64,000 bases of DNA from Halobacillus salinus (lineage in GTDB: Bacteria; Bacillota; Bacilli; Bacillales; Halobacillaceae), in assembly GCF_004684905.1 (NCBI RefSeq), contig NZ_SRJC01000002.1:248001-312000 (forward strand), in the 5' to 3' direction. The position numbers were made by a program, and so were the translations under genes. Positions 33,311 to 42,150 of the stretch are shown piece after piece (position 1 is the first letter of the stretch; each line of letters starts with the position of its first letter). A model generated the notes under the pieces. The model saw only the letters and a list, made by a program, of their open reading frames with translations, did not search any database and was not told the DNA's origin.

Positions 33311-34291
33311 ATGAATTATAAATCTTTTATCAAACAGCACAGACACGAGTGGAAACAGTTAGAAGAACTTCTCACCACTATACATAAGAAGAAACATTCC
33401 CCAGAATCCATCGAGGCTTTTCAGCGTTTGTATCAAAAGACGGCTCAGCACTTATCCTACAGTCAGACGTACTTCCCAGGAGATGAGGTGACGTTGTACT
33501 TGAACGACCTCGTCTCCAAAGCACATAACACCCTTTATCAAGACCGGGTTTCAAACGTGAAACAGCTTAAACACTTTTTCGGAAGGACATTCATCGGCAT
33601 TTTCGTAGAGCAATGGAAGTTCGTGCTTGTCGCCATGTTCCTCTTTCTTCTCGGAGGAACAGCCGCTTTTCTGGCTGTATTACAGGATCCTATGAACGTG
33701 TATTCTGTCCTACCTGAATCAATGGCACAAGGCTTTGATCCGGAAAGACTCGGAGAACAGGACGGGGCCGTCGATTCATCCATGATGAGTGTTCAGATCA
33801 TGACCAACAACATCCGCGTCGCCTTCCTCGCTTTCGCAGGTGGAATTACGTTCGGGATTCTAACTGTCTATGTATTGATCTATAACGGCGTCATCGTCGG
33901 TGCCATTGCCGCAATGTTTATGCATGCCGGTAAATCCTATGAGTTCTGGGCTTATATTGTGCCGCACGGAATCATTGAACTGACCGCCATTTTCATTGCA
34001 GGTGGCGCGGGGTTACTTACCGGTTACAAACTCTTTGTGCCTGGACATCTCTCACGGATCATTCAGTTAAAAGAGCAAGCCTATCGCTCCGTTATCCTCT
34101 TGATCGGAACACTCCCGATGTTTGTTATTGCAGGATTGATCGAAGGCTTCATTACACCTGCAGCCATTTCACTTGAAGCGAAATATGCCGTTGCCTTCAT
34201 CACCCTGATCGGGTTAGCCATTTATATCAGCATCGGACAGTATCGACGTCAGAAAGATCTTCAAGTCAATAATCGATCGGTATTTAGGTAA
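33311..34291 (+). CDS. SpoIIM-like (DUF95) membrane protein
   Basis: A 326-residue protein of the stage II sporulation protein M family. A soluble N-terminal part (residues 1-95) is followed by about six transmembrane segments; the family core is IMTNNIRVAFLAFAGGITFG near residue 155 and IVPHGIIELTAIFIAGGAG near residue 215. In sporulation SpoIIM works with SpoIID and SpoIIP, but this longer type is usually linked with RDD and MoxR genes and may not be the sporulation protein. The start has AAAGGTGAG upstream. Confidence 0.83.
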   Translation: MNYKSFIKQHRHEWKQLEELLTTIHKKKHSPESIEAFQRLYQKTAQHLSYSQTYFPGDEVTLYLNDLVSKAHNTLYQDRVSNVKQLKHFFGRTFIGIFVEQWKFVLVAMFLFLLGGTAAFLAVLQDPMNVYSVLPESMAQGFDPERLGEQDGAVDSSMMSVQIMTNNIRVAFLAFAGGITFGILTVYVLIYNGVIVGAIAAMFMHAGKSYEFWAYIVPHGIIELTAIFIAGGAGLLTGYKLFVPGHLSRIIQLKEQAYRSVILLIGTLPMFVIAGLIEGFITPAAISLEAKYAVAFITLIGLAIYISIGQYRRQKDLQVNNRSVFR

Positions 34292-34353
34292 GAGAATGCC
34301 CTAGGCTTGTGTAAAAGTACCATTAGCGAGAGGTTCTGTTCTCATAAACCGCG

Positions 34354-34454
34354 TAGAGTGGGGTGCACGGACAACGACGATACCCCTCAGGGCGTTAGCC
34401 CGATGAGGTTCGGCGTCCGCCGGAACGCGACCTATTTTCCACCCCACGGCTCTA
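34354..34454. ncRNA. GC-rich, highly folded element (candidate structured RNA or MITE-like)
   Basis: The 101-bp element is closed by TAGAGTGGGGTG (34354-34365) and CCACCCCACGGCTCTA (34439-34454). Inside are two hairpins: CCTCAGGGC/GCCC-GA-TGAGG around GTTA (34385-34408) and TTCGGC/GCCGGAA around GTCC (34409-34425). GGGGT at 34360 can also pair with ATACCCC at 34380-34386, giving an alternative fold. GC is clearly higher than in the flanks. It lies between convergent genes, has no open frame of note, and the strand is undecided. No known RNA family was recognised. Confidence 0.5.
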
Positions 34455-34485
34455 CATTTTATATATCAGAACCGGTAAACATGCT

Positions 34486-35844
34486 TCAAACTAGCCCTCG
34501 ATTGATGACATCGATGTAGTGGCTTACCGCTGTCACGGCCAGCTTATCCTCAGGTGCTTCAATCATCTGCATGCCCTGACGCTCCCACTTACTTACTTCT
34601 GACGCTTTGTCCAGCAAGTGCTTTTGCGCCATGCTCTTCACCATCGTCTCTCGTGTAGAACTTGGTGGCTGAAATGCCTTTTGTTTCGTTACATGATCCT
34701 CCACACCAAGCATCAAAAACACATGCCTCTTCCTCAGCCTTTGCAAATAGAACATATTAGCCTCTTCATGTACGAGCGTATCGATATCACTGAACAGGAC
34801 TAACAAACTCCGCTTCTTCTGCACCGTTTCCACTTGACGAAAAAGCTCTGTGTAATTGGACTCTGCCTTCTGTGCTTTCAAGCCGTAAACTTGCTTTAGG
34901 ATAGTCTGAAGGTGGTTCATGCCTTTTGCTGGCGGTACATACACTTCTAGTTCTTTCGAAAATGCCATCACCGCTACAGCATCGCCTTTTTTCAATGCGG
35001 CCGTCGCGACAGTAATCGCTGCCTCAAGCGCAACATCGAGGCGGTTCCCTTCTGAAAGCTCTACCCCCATCATCCTTCCGCAGTCAATTAACAGCGTAAT
35101 ATACTTGCCGTGTTCTGGTTCATATTCATTTGTCATCAGTTCCTGCAGTTTTGCCGTCTGACGCCAGTTGATCATCCTCAAGTCGTCCCCGACGACATAG
35201 TTACGAATCTTCGAAAACTCTCCCGCCCCTTGCTTACGTTTACGAACACGCTCTCCTTCATATAAAAGATAGCGCTGTGCATCCTCCAGGAACTGTCGAC
35301 TCTCTGACAAGTCCGGAATAACCTTGACATTACTTTCGTCCTTTATTTTCATCTGTTTGTCCCATAGTCCGAAACGAGACCGATAGCGCACGTACAGTTC
35401 TCGAAGTGAATAATCACCTCGTTCATTTGGTACAAATGGATAGCGTAAAGTTAACGTCTTCCCTCCAGGTACACGGTCACGAATGGGAAAAGGATGGGAG
35501 AAGGTGTCCGGAAATTGATCGATGACTCGGATATGCGCATCATACATAGAACGGTTATGCACTGTTAAACCGGCTTCCGCTTCCAATCCTCTCTCCAGTT
35601 CGTCCTCCACATTCCGCTGAATGGTCCAATCTTTCTTTTTTGGAGACAAGCCTAAATCAAACAGACTCACAGCGATTACTCCTATGTTCAAGGCTGCGAT
35701 CACGGACCAGGAACTTCCGAGTACAGATGCGCCAATACTTACTGCAGAAAGCACAGCAATAATCAGTAACAATCGTTCGGTCGGAACAAATCCTTTATCG
35801 CGGAACAGGAACAGATCCCACAAGGCCTTGAATGACTTGGTCAT
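34486..35844 (-). CDS. DUF58 protein (von Willebrand A-like)
   Basis: A 452-residue protein with two N-terminal transmembrane helices near residues 20-60 and the DUF58 region VGDDLRMINWRQTAK near residue 240, followed by a vWA-like domain (LLIDCGRMMGVELSEGNRLD). DUF58 proteins pair with MoxR ATPases. The start is the ATG at 35844 with GGAGGGA eight bases upstream. It overlaps the end of the moxR gene by 50 bp, so the two are co-translated or coupled. The long frame to 35937 is not used. Confidence 0.86.
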   Translation of the reverse strand: MTKSFKALWDLFLFRDKGFVPTERLLLIIAVLSAVSIGASVLGSSWSVIAALNIGVIAVSLFDLGLSPKKKDWTIQRNVEDELERGLEAEAGLTVHNRSMYDAHIRVIDQFPDTFSHPFPIRDRVPGGKTLTLRYPFVPNERGDYSLRELYVRYRSRFGLWDKQMKIKDESNVKVIPDLSESRQFLEDAQRYLLYEGERVRKRKQGAGEFSKIRNYVVGDDLRMINWRQTAKLQELMTNEYEPEHGKYITLLIDCGRMMGVELSEGNRLDVALEAAITVATAALKKGDAVAVMAFSKELEVYVPPAKGMNHLQTILKQVYGLKAQKAESNYTELFRQVETVQKKRSLLVLFSDIDTLVHEEANMFYLQRLRKRHVFLMLGVEDHVTKQKAFQPPSSTRETMVKSMAQKHLLDKASEVSKWERQGMQMIEAPEDKLAVTAVSHYIDVINRGLV

Positions 35845-36724
35845 GTGTCGATCCCTCCAGTTCCATGTGAGGAGCCAGGATAATACGGTGACGTAAAGCC
35901 GGGATCGAAACAGCTTTGACATCATCCGGTGTGACATAGCCCCTACTGCTCAAATAAGCCCAAGCCTTAGCAGCCCTTGCAATCGCAATACCCGCACGTG
36001 TACTTGCACCGTAGCGAATAGCATCGGCTTCTCTTGTTTGTCTGACAATTGACATCATATATTCGTATACGGAGGCTTCAATCGACACCTCTTCTATTTC
36101 ACGACTGATAGAAAGAAAGGTTTCCAAGTCCATTACAGGTGAAGAGTAAGGCGTGCTCCGCAAAGACTCAACCGCCTGTTTAAGTACGGTCACTTCCTCA
36201 TCGAATTCAGGAAAGTCGATATGTAACTTGAATAAGAAACGGTCTTGCTGCGCTTCTGGCAATGGATACGTTCCTTCCGATTCAATTGGGTTTTGAGTGG
36301 CGACAACAAAGAATGGCTCCGGCAAATGATACGTATCTCCTTGAATGGTCAGCTGCTTTTCTTCCATCGCTTCCAGTAACGCAGCTTGGGTTTTTGCAGG
36401 AGTACGATTGATCTCATCCGCTAATAACACATTCGTGAAGACGGGACCTTTGAGTGTTTCGAAGGTACCTTCTTTCATGTTGTAAATCATGCTTCCGGTA
36501 ATATCACTAGGGAGCAGGTCCGGAGTGAACTGGATGCGCTTGAAGTCTCCTCCAAGCAGGTTCGCAAGTGTTCGTACCATCTGTGTCTTCCCGGTTCCGG
36601 GGACGCCTTCCAGGAGGACATGTCCTCCTACTAAAATGGAAGACAGCATCAGTTTCATATTGTGAGTCTGACCAATGATATGCTTTTCATATTCATCCAT
36701 CAAAGTTGTTAACTTTTCATTCAT
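35795..36724 (-). CDS. MoxR-family AAA+ ATPase
   Basis: A 309-residue AAA+ ATPase. Walker A is EGVPGTGKTQM near residue 40, Walker B is VLLADEINRTPAK near residue 105, and sensor 1 is ATQNPIESEGTYPLPEAQQDRF. MoxR proteins act as chaperone-like partners of DUF58/vWA proteins. Its ATG overlaps the DUF4350 stop (ATGA). The unit DUF4129-DUF4350-MoxR-DUF58 is a known membrane-linked module of unclear substrate. Confidence 0.92.
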   Translation of the reverse strand: MNEKLTTLMDEYEKHIIGQTHNMKLMLSSILVGGHVLLEGVPGTGKTQMVRTLANLLGGDFKRIQFTPDLLPSDITGSMIYNMKEGTFETLKGPVFTNVLLADEINRTPAKTQAALLEAMEEKQLTIQGDTYHLPEPFFVVATQNPIESEGTYPLPEAQQDRFLFKLHIDFPEFDEEVTVLKQAVESLRSTPYSSPVMDLETFLSISREIEEVSIEASVYEYMMSIVRQTREADAIRYGASTRAGIAIARAAKAWAYLSSRGYVTPDDVKAVSIPALRHRIILAPHMELEGSTHDQVIQGLVGSVPVPR

Positions 36725-37824
36725 GACTGCTCCACCTCTTTCCTAAGATCATCGAGCTTTTTACTCCACTTTAAATAGTCTGATTTCTGGATTGAATTGC
36801 TGCCATCGAGTCCTTCTGTGTAGTCCTTCCAGCGTTTCTGTTGCTCTGTAGTTTGATATTTCGCAAGGGCTTCTCGGATTTCGGACCAACTTTTATCTTG
36901 TCTGATTCCATAACGCCTCTCGATTATTCTACGAAGGTATTCTTCCTGGATATCTACTGATTCTTGGTAGAACCCTCCTCGCATGTACCAAGCAGACAAG
37001 GCGTGGAGGCGTTCATCCCCGAAGCGGACAGCATACTTCCGAGGAGTGTAAATCGGACCGAACCGCTTCCCTTTATACCAAAGCCAGAGTACAGCAAATA
37101 CGAGCAGTTGCAGGGCTAAAACGAGGATCCACTTCGGATAAATCGTAAAAGCCGTAGGGACATTTTCTGAGCCGTGTATGTACTCATCAAATAGAATCTG
37201 TTCCGTACCTCTCGTCAACAATTGCTCCATAATATAGGCGTGATCGCTTTCCATAATCCTTCCATTCTGCGACCACTGCGGACTCATCGAAACTAGCAGC
37301 TCCCCGCTTCCATAAGAGTGTTCAACAACGAGAGCACCATAGGAATCTTTCAAAATGACTTCATCGTTATCTTCTTTCAGTAAGCGGAAGGCTTGTTCGA
37401 CATTCACCTCATACGTTCCTCCGAACCCAGTAGCCGTCGACTGTCCCTCCACTTGATTGAGCATCTCTGTTTTCCTATCAAACAAGCCGGTCGGATTTTG
37501 CTTCATGAGAATGATGGTATTCCCCTGTTCCATCCAGCGCTCATAAAGTCTTTGTTCCTCGGTACTTAGCGTGTAATATGGTTCAATCATAAAAAGCACC
37601 GCACCGGAAGTATCTGGTAATCGTTCTGGTGGGGCCGTCCAGCGACTCACTTCATGTTCCTTATCCGCAAATTCATAAAATGCTTTGCTTCCTGTAGGGG
37701 AAGGAGACTGGGTTAAGTAAGGGGAGTAACTTTTCGGTTCATTAAAAGATGCGAGTAATGCTCCCACCACAAGAATGAACATTCCCAGAGCAATGAGGAG
37801 CCATGTTTTCTTATTGGCTTTCAT
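36721..37824 (-). CDS. DUF4350 membrane protein
   Basis: A 367-residue protein with an N-terminal helix (WLLIALGMFILVVGALLASF), an external DUF4350 domain (SPYLTQSPSPTGSKAFYEF; VLFMIEPYYTLS) and a second helix near residue 255 (WILVLALQLLVFAVLWLWYKG), then a soluble tail. The start at 37824 has GGGAGTGAGG six bases upstream; an ATG six bases earlier is also possible. It lies between the DUF4129 and MoxR genes and overlaps both. Confidence 0.8.
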   Translation of the reverse strand: MKANKKTWLLIALGMFILVVGALLASFNEPKSYSPYLTQSPSPTGSKAFYEFADKEHEVSRWTAPPERLPDTSGAVLFMIEPYYTLSTEEQRLYERWMEQGNTIILMKQNPTGLFDRKTEMLNQVEGQSTATGFGGTYEVNVEQAFRLLKEDNDEVILKDSYGALVVEHSYGSGELLVSMSPQWSQNGRIMESDHAYIMEQLLTRGTEQILFDEYIHGSENVPTAFTIYPKWILVLALQLLVFAVLWLWYKGKRFGPIYTPRKYAVRFGDERLHALSAWYMRGGFYQESVDIQEEYLRRIIERRYGIRQDKSWSEIREALAKYQTTEQQKRWKDYTEGLDGSNSIQKSDYLKWSKKLDDLRKEVEQS

Positions 37825-38467
37825 AAGCATCCTCACTCCCTGACTCAATCAATGTTCGAACCTTCTGATCATAAGAACGGTATTGCTCTTCTGTAGTCGA
37901 TTGATTCCCATACGCCACCTGATCGAAGAACACCGCAAGTTCTCGGAAAGAAAGCGCGAGTGTGCGGTCCGATTTTGCTAACTCTTCTACGTATTCGCCA
38001 TTGGATTTAAAGACGCGAGCAGCTATGTAGTTCCGTTCGTTCAAGTTAAGCAGGAGAGCAAGAAAAGCGTGCCTCGTCGCTTCTTTCAGGTCTCCTTCAC
38101 GCTCGAATTTTTCCGCTTCTTCCAGATGTTCCAAGTAGGACCATTCCAAATGACTGCTGTGACGGAGCGGAGCGCTATTCTTCAGTTCTGATTGACGCTT
38201 CGTAGACTGTACGAGACGAACGATCAGAAAAAGAAGCAGTCCAATGCCGAATAAGCCAATTAAATATATGAGTCCTTCGACTCCCGGAGAGTTGAGCGAA
38301 GCATTCGGGAATAGGTTTTGAAGGAGGTCCTCCAGCCACTTTCTCACCATTTCTCTCAGTGACTGGACAGGCCCTTCCTGCACTTTTTCATAAGCTTGAT
38401 ATTCCTCTTGTTCCAAGATTCTCTCAATCTGCTGTTTCGAATCGGATTGGACACTCATAGGAATCAC
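37811..38467 (-). CDS. DUF4129 protein
   Basis: A 218-residue protein with one transmembrane helix near residues 68-88 (GLIYLIGLFGIGLLLFLIV) and a C-terminal DUF4129 domain (AEKFEREGDLKEATRHAFLALLL region, then AYGNQSTTEEQYR). The GTG at 38467 overlaps the upstream stop as GTGA; an ATG at 38458 is the alternative, and neither has a strong site. It belongs to the MoxR-DUF58 module. Confidence 0.72.
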   Translation of the reverse strand: MIPMSVQSDSKQQIERILEQEEYQAYEKVQEGPVQSLREMVRKWLEDLLQNLFPNASLNSPGVEGLIYLIGLFGIGLLLFLIVRLVQSTKRQSELKNSAPLRHSSHLEWSYLEHLEEAEKFEREGDLKEATRHAFLALLLNLNERNYIAARVFKSNGEYVEELAKSDRTLALSFRELAVFFDQVAYGNQSTTEEQYRSYDQKVRTLIESGSEDAYESQ

Positions 38468-39414
38468 TGTTCCGTAGACACTGTTGAATCATCAGATTTG
38501 TAGTCAGAAATCATATCCTTCAAATCACTCGCTTCATTACGCGTTCTTAAGTCTGCATATATGACGGCATACCCTACCATTAAGAACAAGGTCGTCACAA
38601 TCGTTCCGAGGTTCATAAGTACCGTGGACAGTACACTCGTTCCAAGTAACAGCGAGGCAACTCCTTCGAATAGGACAGAGACAAGGAAGTTGATAATTAG
38701 AATTACCGCAAAGAAACCGAACGTCGCCCAGAAGCGTCCCTTCGTCAGTTTCCAGCTCTTTGCAAAGCCAGGTGCTAATTTTTCAAAAGTGGTCGCCGCA
38801 AAGAACATGCTCAGCTTAATGGCGAAGAAGGCAGCCGCCACTAGAAACGCCAAGAAGAAAATAATCGAGATAATAATCGCAGCTAGCCCGTTCCCTCCAG
38901 AAAACGTACTGAACCCAGCAAAGAAAATAATGATGAAAGTAACGAAGAAAAAGGCAAAAACGATGACACCGAACAACAGCGTACTTCCAATCAAAGGCCA
39001 AAATCTTGAGAAGGCAAGCTTAATGACTTCCGAAACAGTCCACGACTCTTGCTTCATGGAACGGATCGTACCGACTAAGACAGAAGCATGAGCCATCGGA
39101 ATAAGCACAAAACTCACGAGCGTCGTCAGAACGAGAAACAGTAAATGCATATTGCTTCCCAAATTATCTAAAACAAACTGTTCTACACCCGCCGCCTGTG
39201 TATCGGAATTAAGACTAGCGATTAAGGTTGTGCTTTTATCACCTGTTAATAAACCAGCACCGCCCATGAAGAGAAATATGTAATTAATGAGGAAGCCTGG
39301 GCCCATCAAGAAGAGGAGAATGAGGAAATAAGACTTGAAGTTGGCTTTTGCCAATCGGAACGTCTGATCCAGACTCTCTCCCACGGACCTTGGCTTTGTT
39401 TTAATTTGATCCAT
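38464..39414 (-). CDS. multi-pass membrane protein (GDPD-membrane-domain-like)
   Basis: A 316-residue protein with about six long hydrophobic segments, many Phe and Ile residues, and short polar ends. The pattern resembles the membrane domain attached to some glycerophosphodiester phosphodiesterases, but no catalytic domain is present. The start is taken as ATG at 39414 behind AAAGGAG; a GTG 12 bases earlier overlaps the site. It is first in the MoxR-DUF58 operon. Confidence 0.65.
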   Translation of the reverse strand: MDQIKTKPRSVGESLDQTFRLAKANFKSYFLILLFLMGPGFLINYIFLFMGGAGLLTGDKSTTLIASLNSDTQAAGVEQFVLDNLGSNMHLLFLVLTTLVSFVLIPMAHASVLVGTIRSMKQESWTVSEVIKLAFSRFWPLIGSTLLFGVIVFAFFFVTFIIIFFAGFSTFSGGNGLAAIIISIIFFLAFLVAAAFFAIKLSMFFAATTFEKLAPGFAKSWKLTKGRFWATFGFFAVILIINFLVSVLFEGVASLLLGTSVLSTVLMNLGTIVTTLFLMVGYAVIYADLRTRNEASDLKDMISDYKSDDSTVSTEQ

Positions 39415-39535
39415 TTGTGTGTCCACTCCTTTTCTTTGTCTATAAAGCTATTCTATCATTTTTATTTCTAAACTTTTACAAATGTGACCATTTTTATATA
39501 ATGAAAAGGGAAGCCATAAGAAAGGAAGATGATGC

Positions 39536-40444
39536 TTGAAACATAAGCCTCGAACCAAACCTCCACAACTCCTACTCTTTGAAACATTGAAGCCTCGAAT
39601 GAGATTATCTTCATAGGAAGATAAATACCACCTAGACCTTCATAAGGGCTACCAAGGAGAGCAGCTTTTCGACCATCTCCTCCAACCTATGATAAAGCCC
39701 GATCAATATGTATTAAACGACCTTTTATTGACGCACAATCACTCTATTTTTCAAGTCGATTCCGTCTTGGTGACTTCTGCGAAAGCTTATTTGTTCGAAG
39801 TGAAGAATTATGAAGGAAACCACGTTTACCAAGAGGAGCAATTCCACCGAATGCCCAATACCGAACTTACGAACCCACTTCATCAATTGCAACGATCGCA
39901 CTCCTTGTTTAGTCAGCTGTTGAAGAAGCTCGGTTATTCTATGAAAATAGAAAGCTACGTCATTTTTGTAAACCCTTCGTTCATGCTGTACCAAGCTCCT
40001 ATGGGCCTCCCCATCATCTATCCGTCTCAAGTCGAATCATTTCTTGAATCCATCATGTCGAAATTGGATCCTCTGACGCCTCGTCACCTGAAACTCGGTG
40101 ATAAACTGCGCGCGCTGCATCATACTAAGATGCCTATCCGTTATGTACCAGACTATGATTTCGATTCTCTTAAGAAAGGGGTTTGTTGTGTGGGGTGTCG
40201 GTCATTGCCTATGGTAACAGAAGGAAGGTTTTGTATTTGCAGAGGTTGTGGTAGGAGGGAACCTTTTTCAGAAGCCGTGATGAGGTCTGTAAGAGAACTT
40301 CAAATCCTTTTCCCGAACATGAGAACCCGAACCCGTGTGGTTTATGAGTGGTGCGGAAGTATAGGAAGTACTAAAAGGGTTCAGAAGGTATTGAAGGCTC
40401 ACATGACTATGAAAGGGGAAAATCTAGGAGCCTATTATGAATGA
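39536..40444 (+). pseudogene. NERD-domain protein interrupted by an in-frame TAG
   Basis: The frame from TTG at 39536 (AAGGA nine bases upstream) to 40444 is 302 codons and matches NERD-domain proteins of Bacillaceae from the start: KPRTKPPQLLLFETLKPRM, then KGYQGEQLFDHLL, SVLVTSAKAYLFEVKNYEG (the nuclease-like core) and a C-terminal Cys-rich ribbon (CCVGC, CICRGCGRR). Codon 27 is TAG at 39614-39616. An ATG at 39689 opens a shorter frame of 251 residues that loses the first conserved block. The gene is either broken, restarted downstream, or affected by a sequence error. Confidence 0.75.
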
Positions 40445-40480
40445 GTGCTATTGATGTTCTATTGCGGGTTGGGCTCTCTC

Positions 40481-40710
40481 TGGCGTGTTACAGCCACTAA
40501 TTGGACTGTTCCTTCTCGATCGCAAACCACTTTGGCGTATTACTGTGTCTAGTTCGACCTTTCCTTCTCGATCGCAATCCCATTCGGCGCATTACTGCCC
40601 CTAATTCGACCTTTCCTCCCCAACCGCAATCCCGTTCGGCGTATTACTGACCCTAATTCGACCTTTCCTTCCCAACCGCAATCCCATTCGGCGCATTACA
40701 ACCACCAACT
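40481..40710. repeat. 52-bp tandem repeat, about 4.4 copies
   Basis: Units start with [T/C]GGCG at 40481, 40533, 40585, 40637 and 40689, exactly 52 bp apart. Shared parts are GGCG-Y-ATTAC, CTAATTCGACCTTTCCT and ACCGCAATCCC or a variant. The first unit is the most diverged and the last is cut at about 22 bp. It lies between the NERD gene and the terminator of the M20 gene. There are no unique spacers, so it is not a CRISPR array. Confidence 0.9.
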
Positions 40711-40723
40711 CAGTAACCAAAAC

Positions 40724-40757
40724 AAAAAAGCAGCCAGAGCACTTACACTCTGGCTGC
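40724..40757 (-). terminator. terminator of the M20 dipeptidase gene
   Basis: On the minus strand GCAGCCAGAG pairs with CTCTGGCTGC and is followed by TTTTTTG, just after the stop codon. Confidence 0.92.
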
Positions 40758-40763
40758 CTTCAG

Positions 40764-42119
40764 TCATTTTCCTAATCGCACCATGTAATCCGCAATCGTC
40801 TCGATCCCTTTTTCGAAATTCTCCAGATGGAAATGTTCGTTAGGGGCATGCAAGTTTTCAGATGGCAGTCCGAAGCCCATCAACACGACAGGTGAATTAA
40901 GTACACGACCGAATACTTCCACAATCGGAATCGATCCGCCTTCTTTCGGGAAAAGCGGTCGCACGCCATAAACATGTTCGTAAGCGTCGGCTGCGGTTTG
41001 AATCATCTCGTCACTGGAATCAATGGCTACAGGATTCGCCTGAATGAATTTCTCAAGCGACACGTTCGTCCCTGTAGGTTGGTGTTTTTCAATGTGTTGC
41101 AAAATAGCGTCATATACTTTATTTGGATCCTGCTCCCCAACGAGACGGCAGCTGATCTTAGCACTTGCTTCTTTTGGAACAATGGTTTTCAACCCTTCTC
41201 CTTGGAAGCCGCCTGTAATGCCGTTGATTTCAAGGGTTGGACGGATACCGACTCGTTCATTGAAGCTGAATCCTTCTTCGCCATAAAGCGCATCTAGTTC
41301 TAAGTCTTTTTTCACCTTTTCTTCATCAAAAGGAACTTTGCTGACTTCTTCTCGCAGCGCTTCTGTCACTTCCGGGACTCCGTTGTAGAAGCCTTCGACT
41401 GCGACTTGTCCATTCTCATGTCGCATGGAATCAAGAAGCTGGACGAGGGCATGGATTGAGTTCGGCACGCCGCCGCCATAGGTGCCAGAGTGCAAGTCGG
41501 AGTTCGCCGTTTTCACTTGCAGCTCCATTGCCAGCGCACCACGCAAGGAAGTGCAAATGGCAGGGAGGCCTTTTTCAATAAAAGAAGTATCGCTGATGAC
41601 AACGGCGTCATTGGCGAGTTTCTCTTCATTTTGTTCGATAAAAGGAACAAGATTCGGACTTGCCACTTCCTCTTCCCCTTCGATACAGAACTTAACGTTC
41701 ACTGGAAGGGTACCATGTTCCTTCATCAATAGTTCTACTGCTTTGATATGAAGGAATACCTGCCCCTTATCATCGGTTGCTCCGCGGGCGAAAATCTTAT
41801 CATCTCGGATGACTGGATCGAACGGTGGCGTTTCCCAAAGGTCTAATGGGTCCGCAGGCTGCACGTCATAGTGTCCATATATCAAAATCGTCGGCTTGTC
41901 TGCTGCATGAAGCCAGTCTCCGTAAACAATCGGGTGGCCGTCGGTTTCGATAACTTCGACGTGCTCCATCCCAATGCCTTTCAAGGATTCTGCGACCCAG
42001 TTTGCTCCTGTACGCACGTCGCCTTTATGCTCGGTGAGAGCGGAAATGCTTGGAATCCTCAGAAATTCTATTAACTCCTTCAACATCTCATCTTTATGTA
42101 ATTCGATTGCTTGTTTCAT
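40764..42119 (-). CDS. M20-family dipeptidase
   Basis: A 451-residue zinc peptidase of the carnosinase-like (CNDP/PepV-type) group. Metal ligands and catalytic residues are visible in YGHYDVQPAD near residue 82, FARGATDDKGQ near residue 112, IEGEEEVAS near residue 147 and NLHAPNEHF near the end. It probably hydrolyses dipeptides in the cytoplasm. AAGGAGGATGA precedes the start. It stands alone, 31 bp after the sigma-like gene, and may be co-transcribed with gltBD-side genes only by readthrough. Confidence 0.9.
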   Translation of the reverse strand: MKQAIELHKDEMLKELIEFLRIPSISALTEHKGDVRTGANWVAESLKGIGMEHVEVIETDGHPIVYGDWLHAADKPTILIYGHYDVQPADPLDLWETPPFDPVIRDDKIFARGATDDKGQVFLHIKAVELLMKEHGTLPVNVKFCIEGEEEVASPNLVPFIEQNEEKLANDAVVISDTSFIEKGLPAICTSLRGALAMELQVKTANSDLHSGTYGGGVPNSIHALVQLLDSMRHENGQVAVEGFYNGVPEVTEALREEVSKVPFDEEKVKKDLELDALYGEEGFSFNERVGIRPTLEINGITGGFQGEGLKTIVPKEASAKISCRLVGEQDPNKVYDAILQHIEKHQPTGTNVSLEKFIQANPVAIDSSDEMIQTAADAYEHVYGVRPLFPKEGGSIPIVEVFGRVLNSPVVLMGFGLPSENLHAPNEHFHLENFEKGIETIADYMVRLGK

Positions 42120-42150
42120 GCCTCATCCTCCTTAATCGTAGTATAACACT

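Noticed and set aside
34380-34395. ATACCCCTCAGGG in the folded element as a seventh CstR operator
   Set aside because: The right half does not continue as GGGTAT and the bases are explained by the hairpin; there is no promoter next to it.
34394-34410. GTTAGCC inside the folded element as an integron attC core
   Set aside because: It does not fit GTTRRRY properly and no paired RYYYAAC site or integrase is present.
40481-40710. CRISPR array
   Set aside because: The units are contiguous 52-bp repeats without unique spacers, and no cas genes are near.
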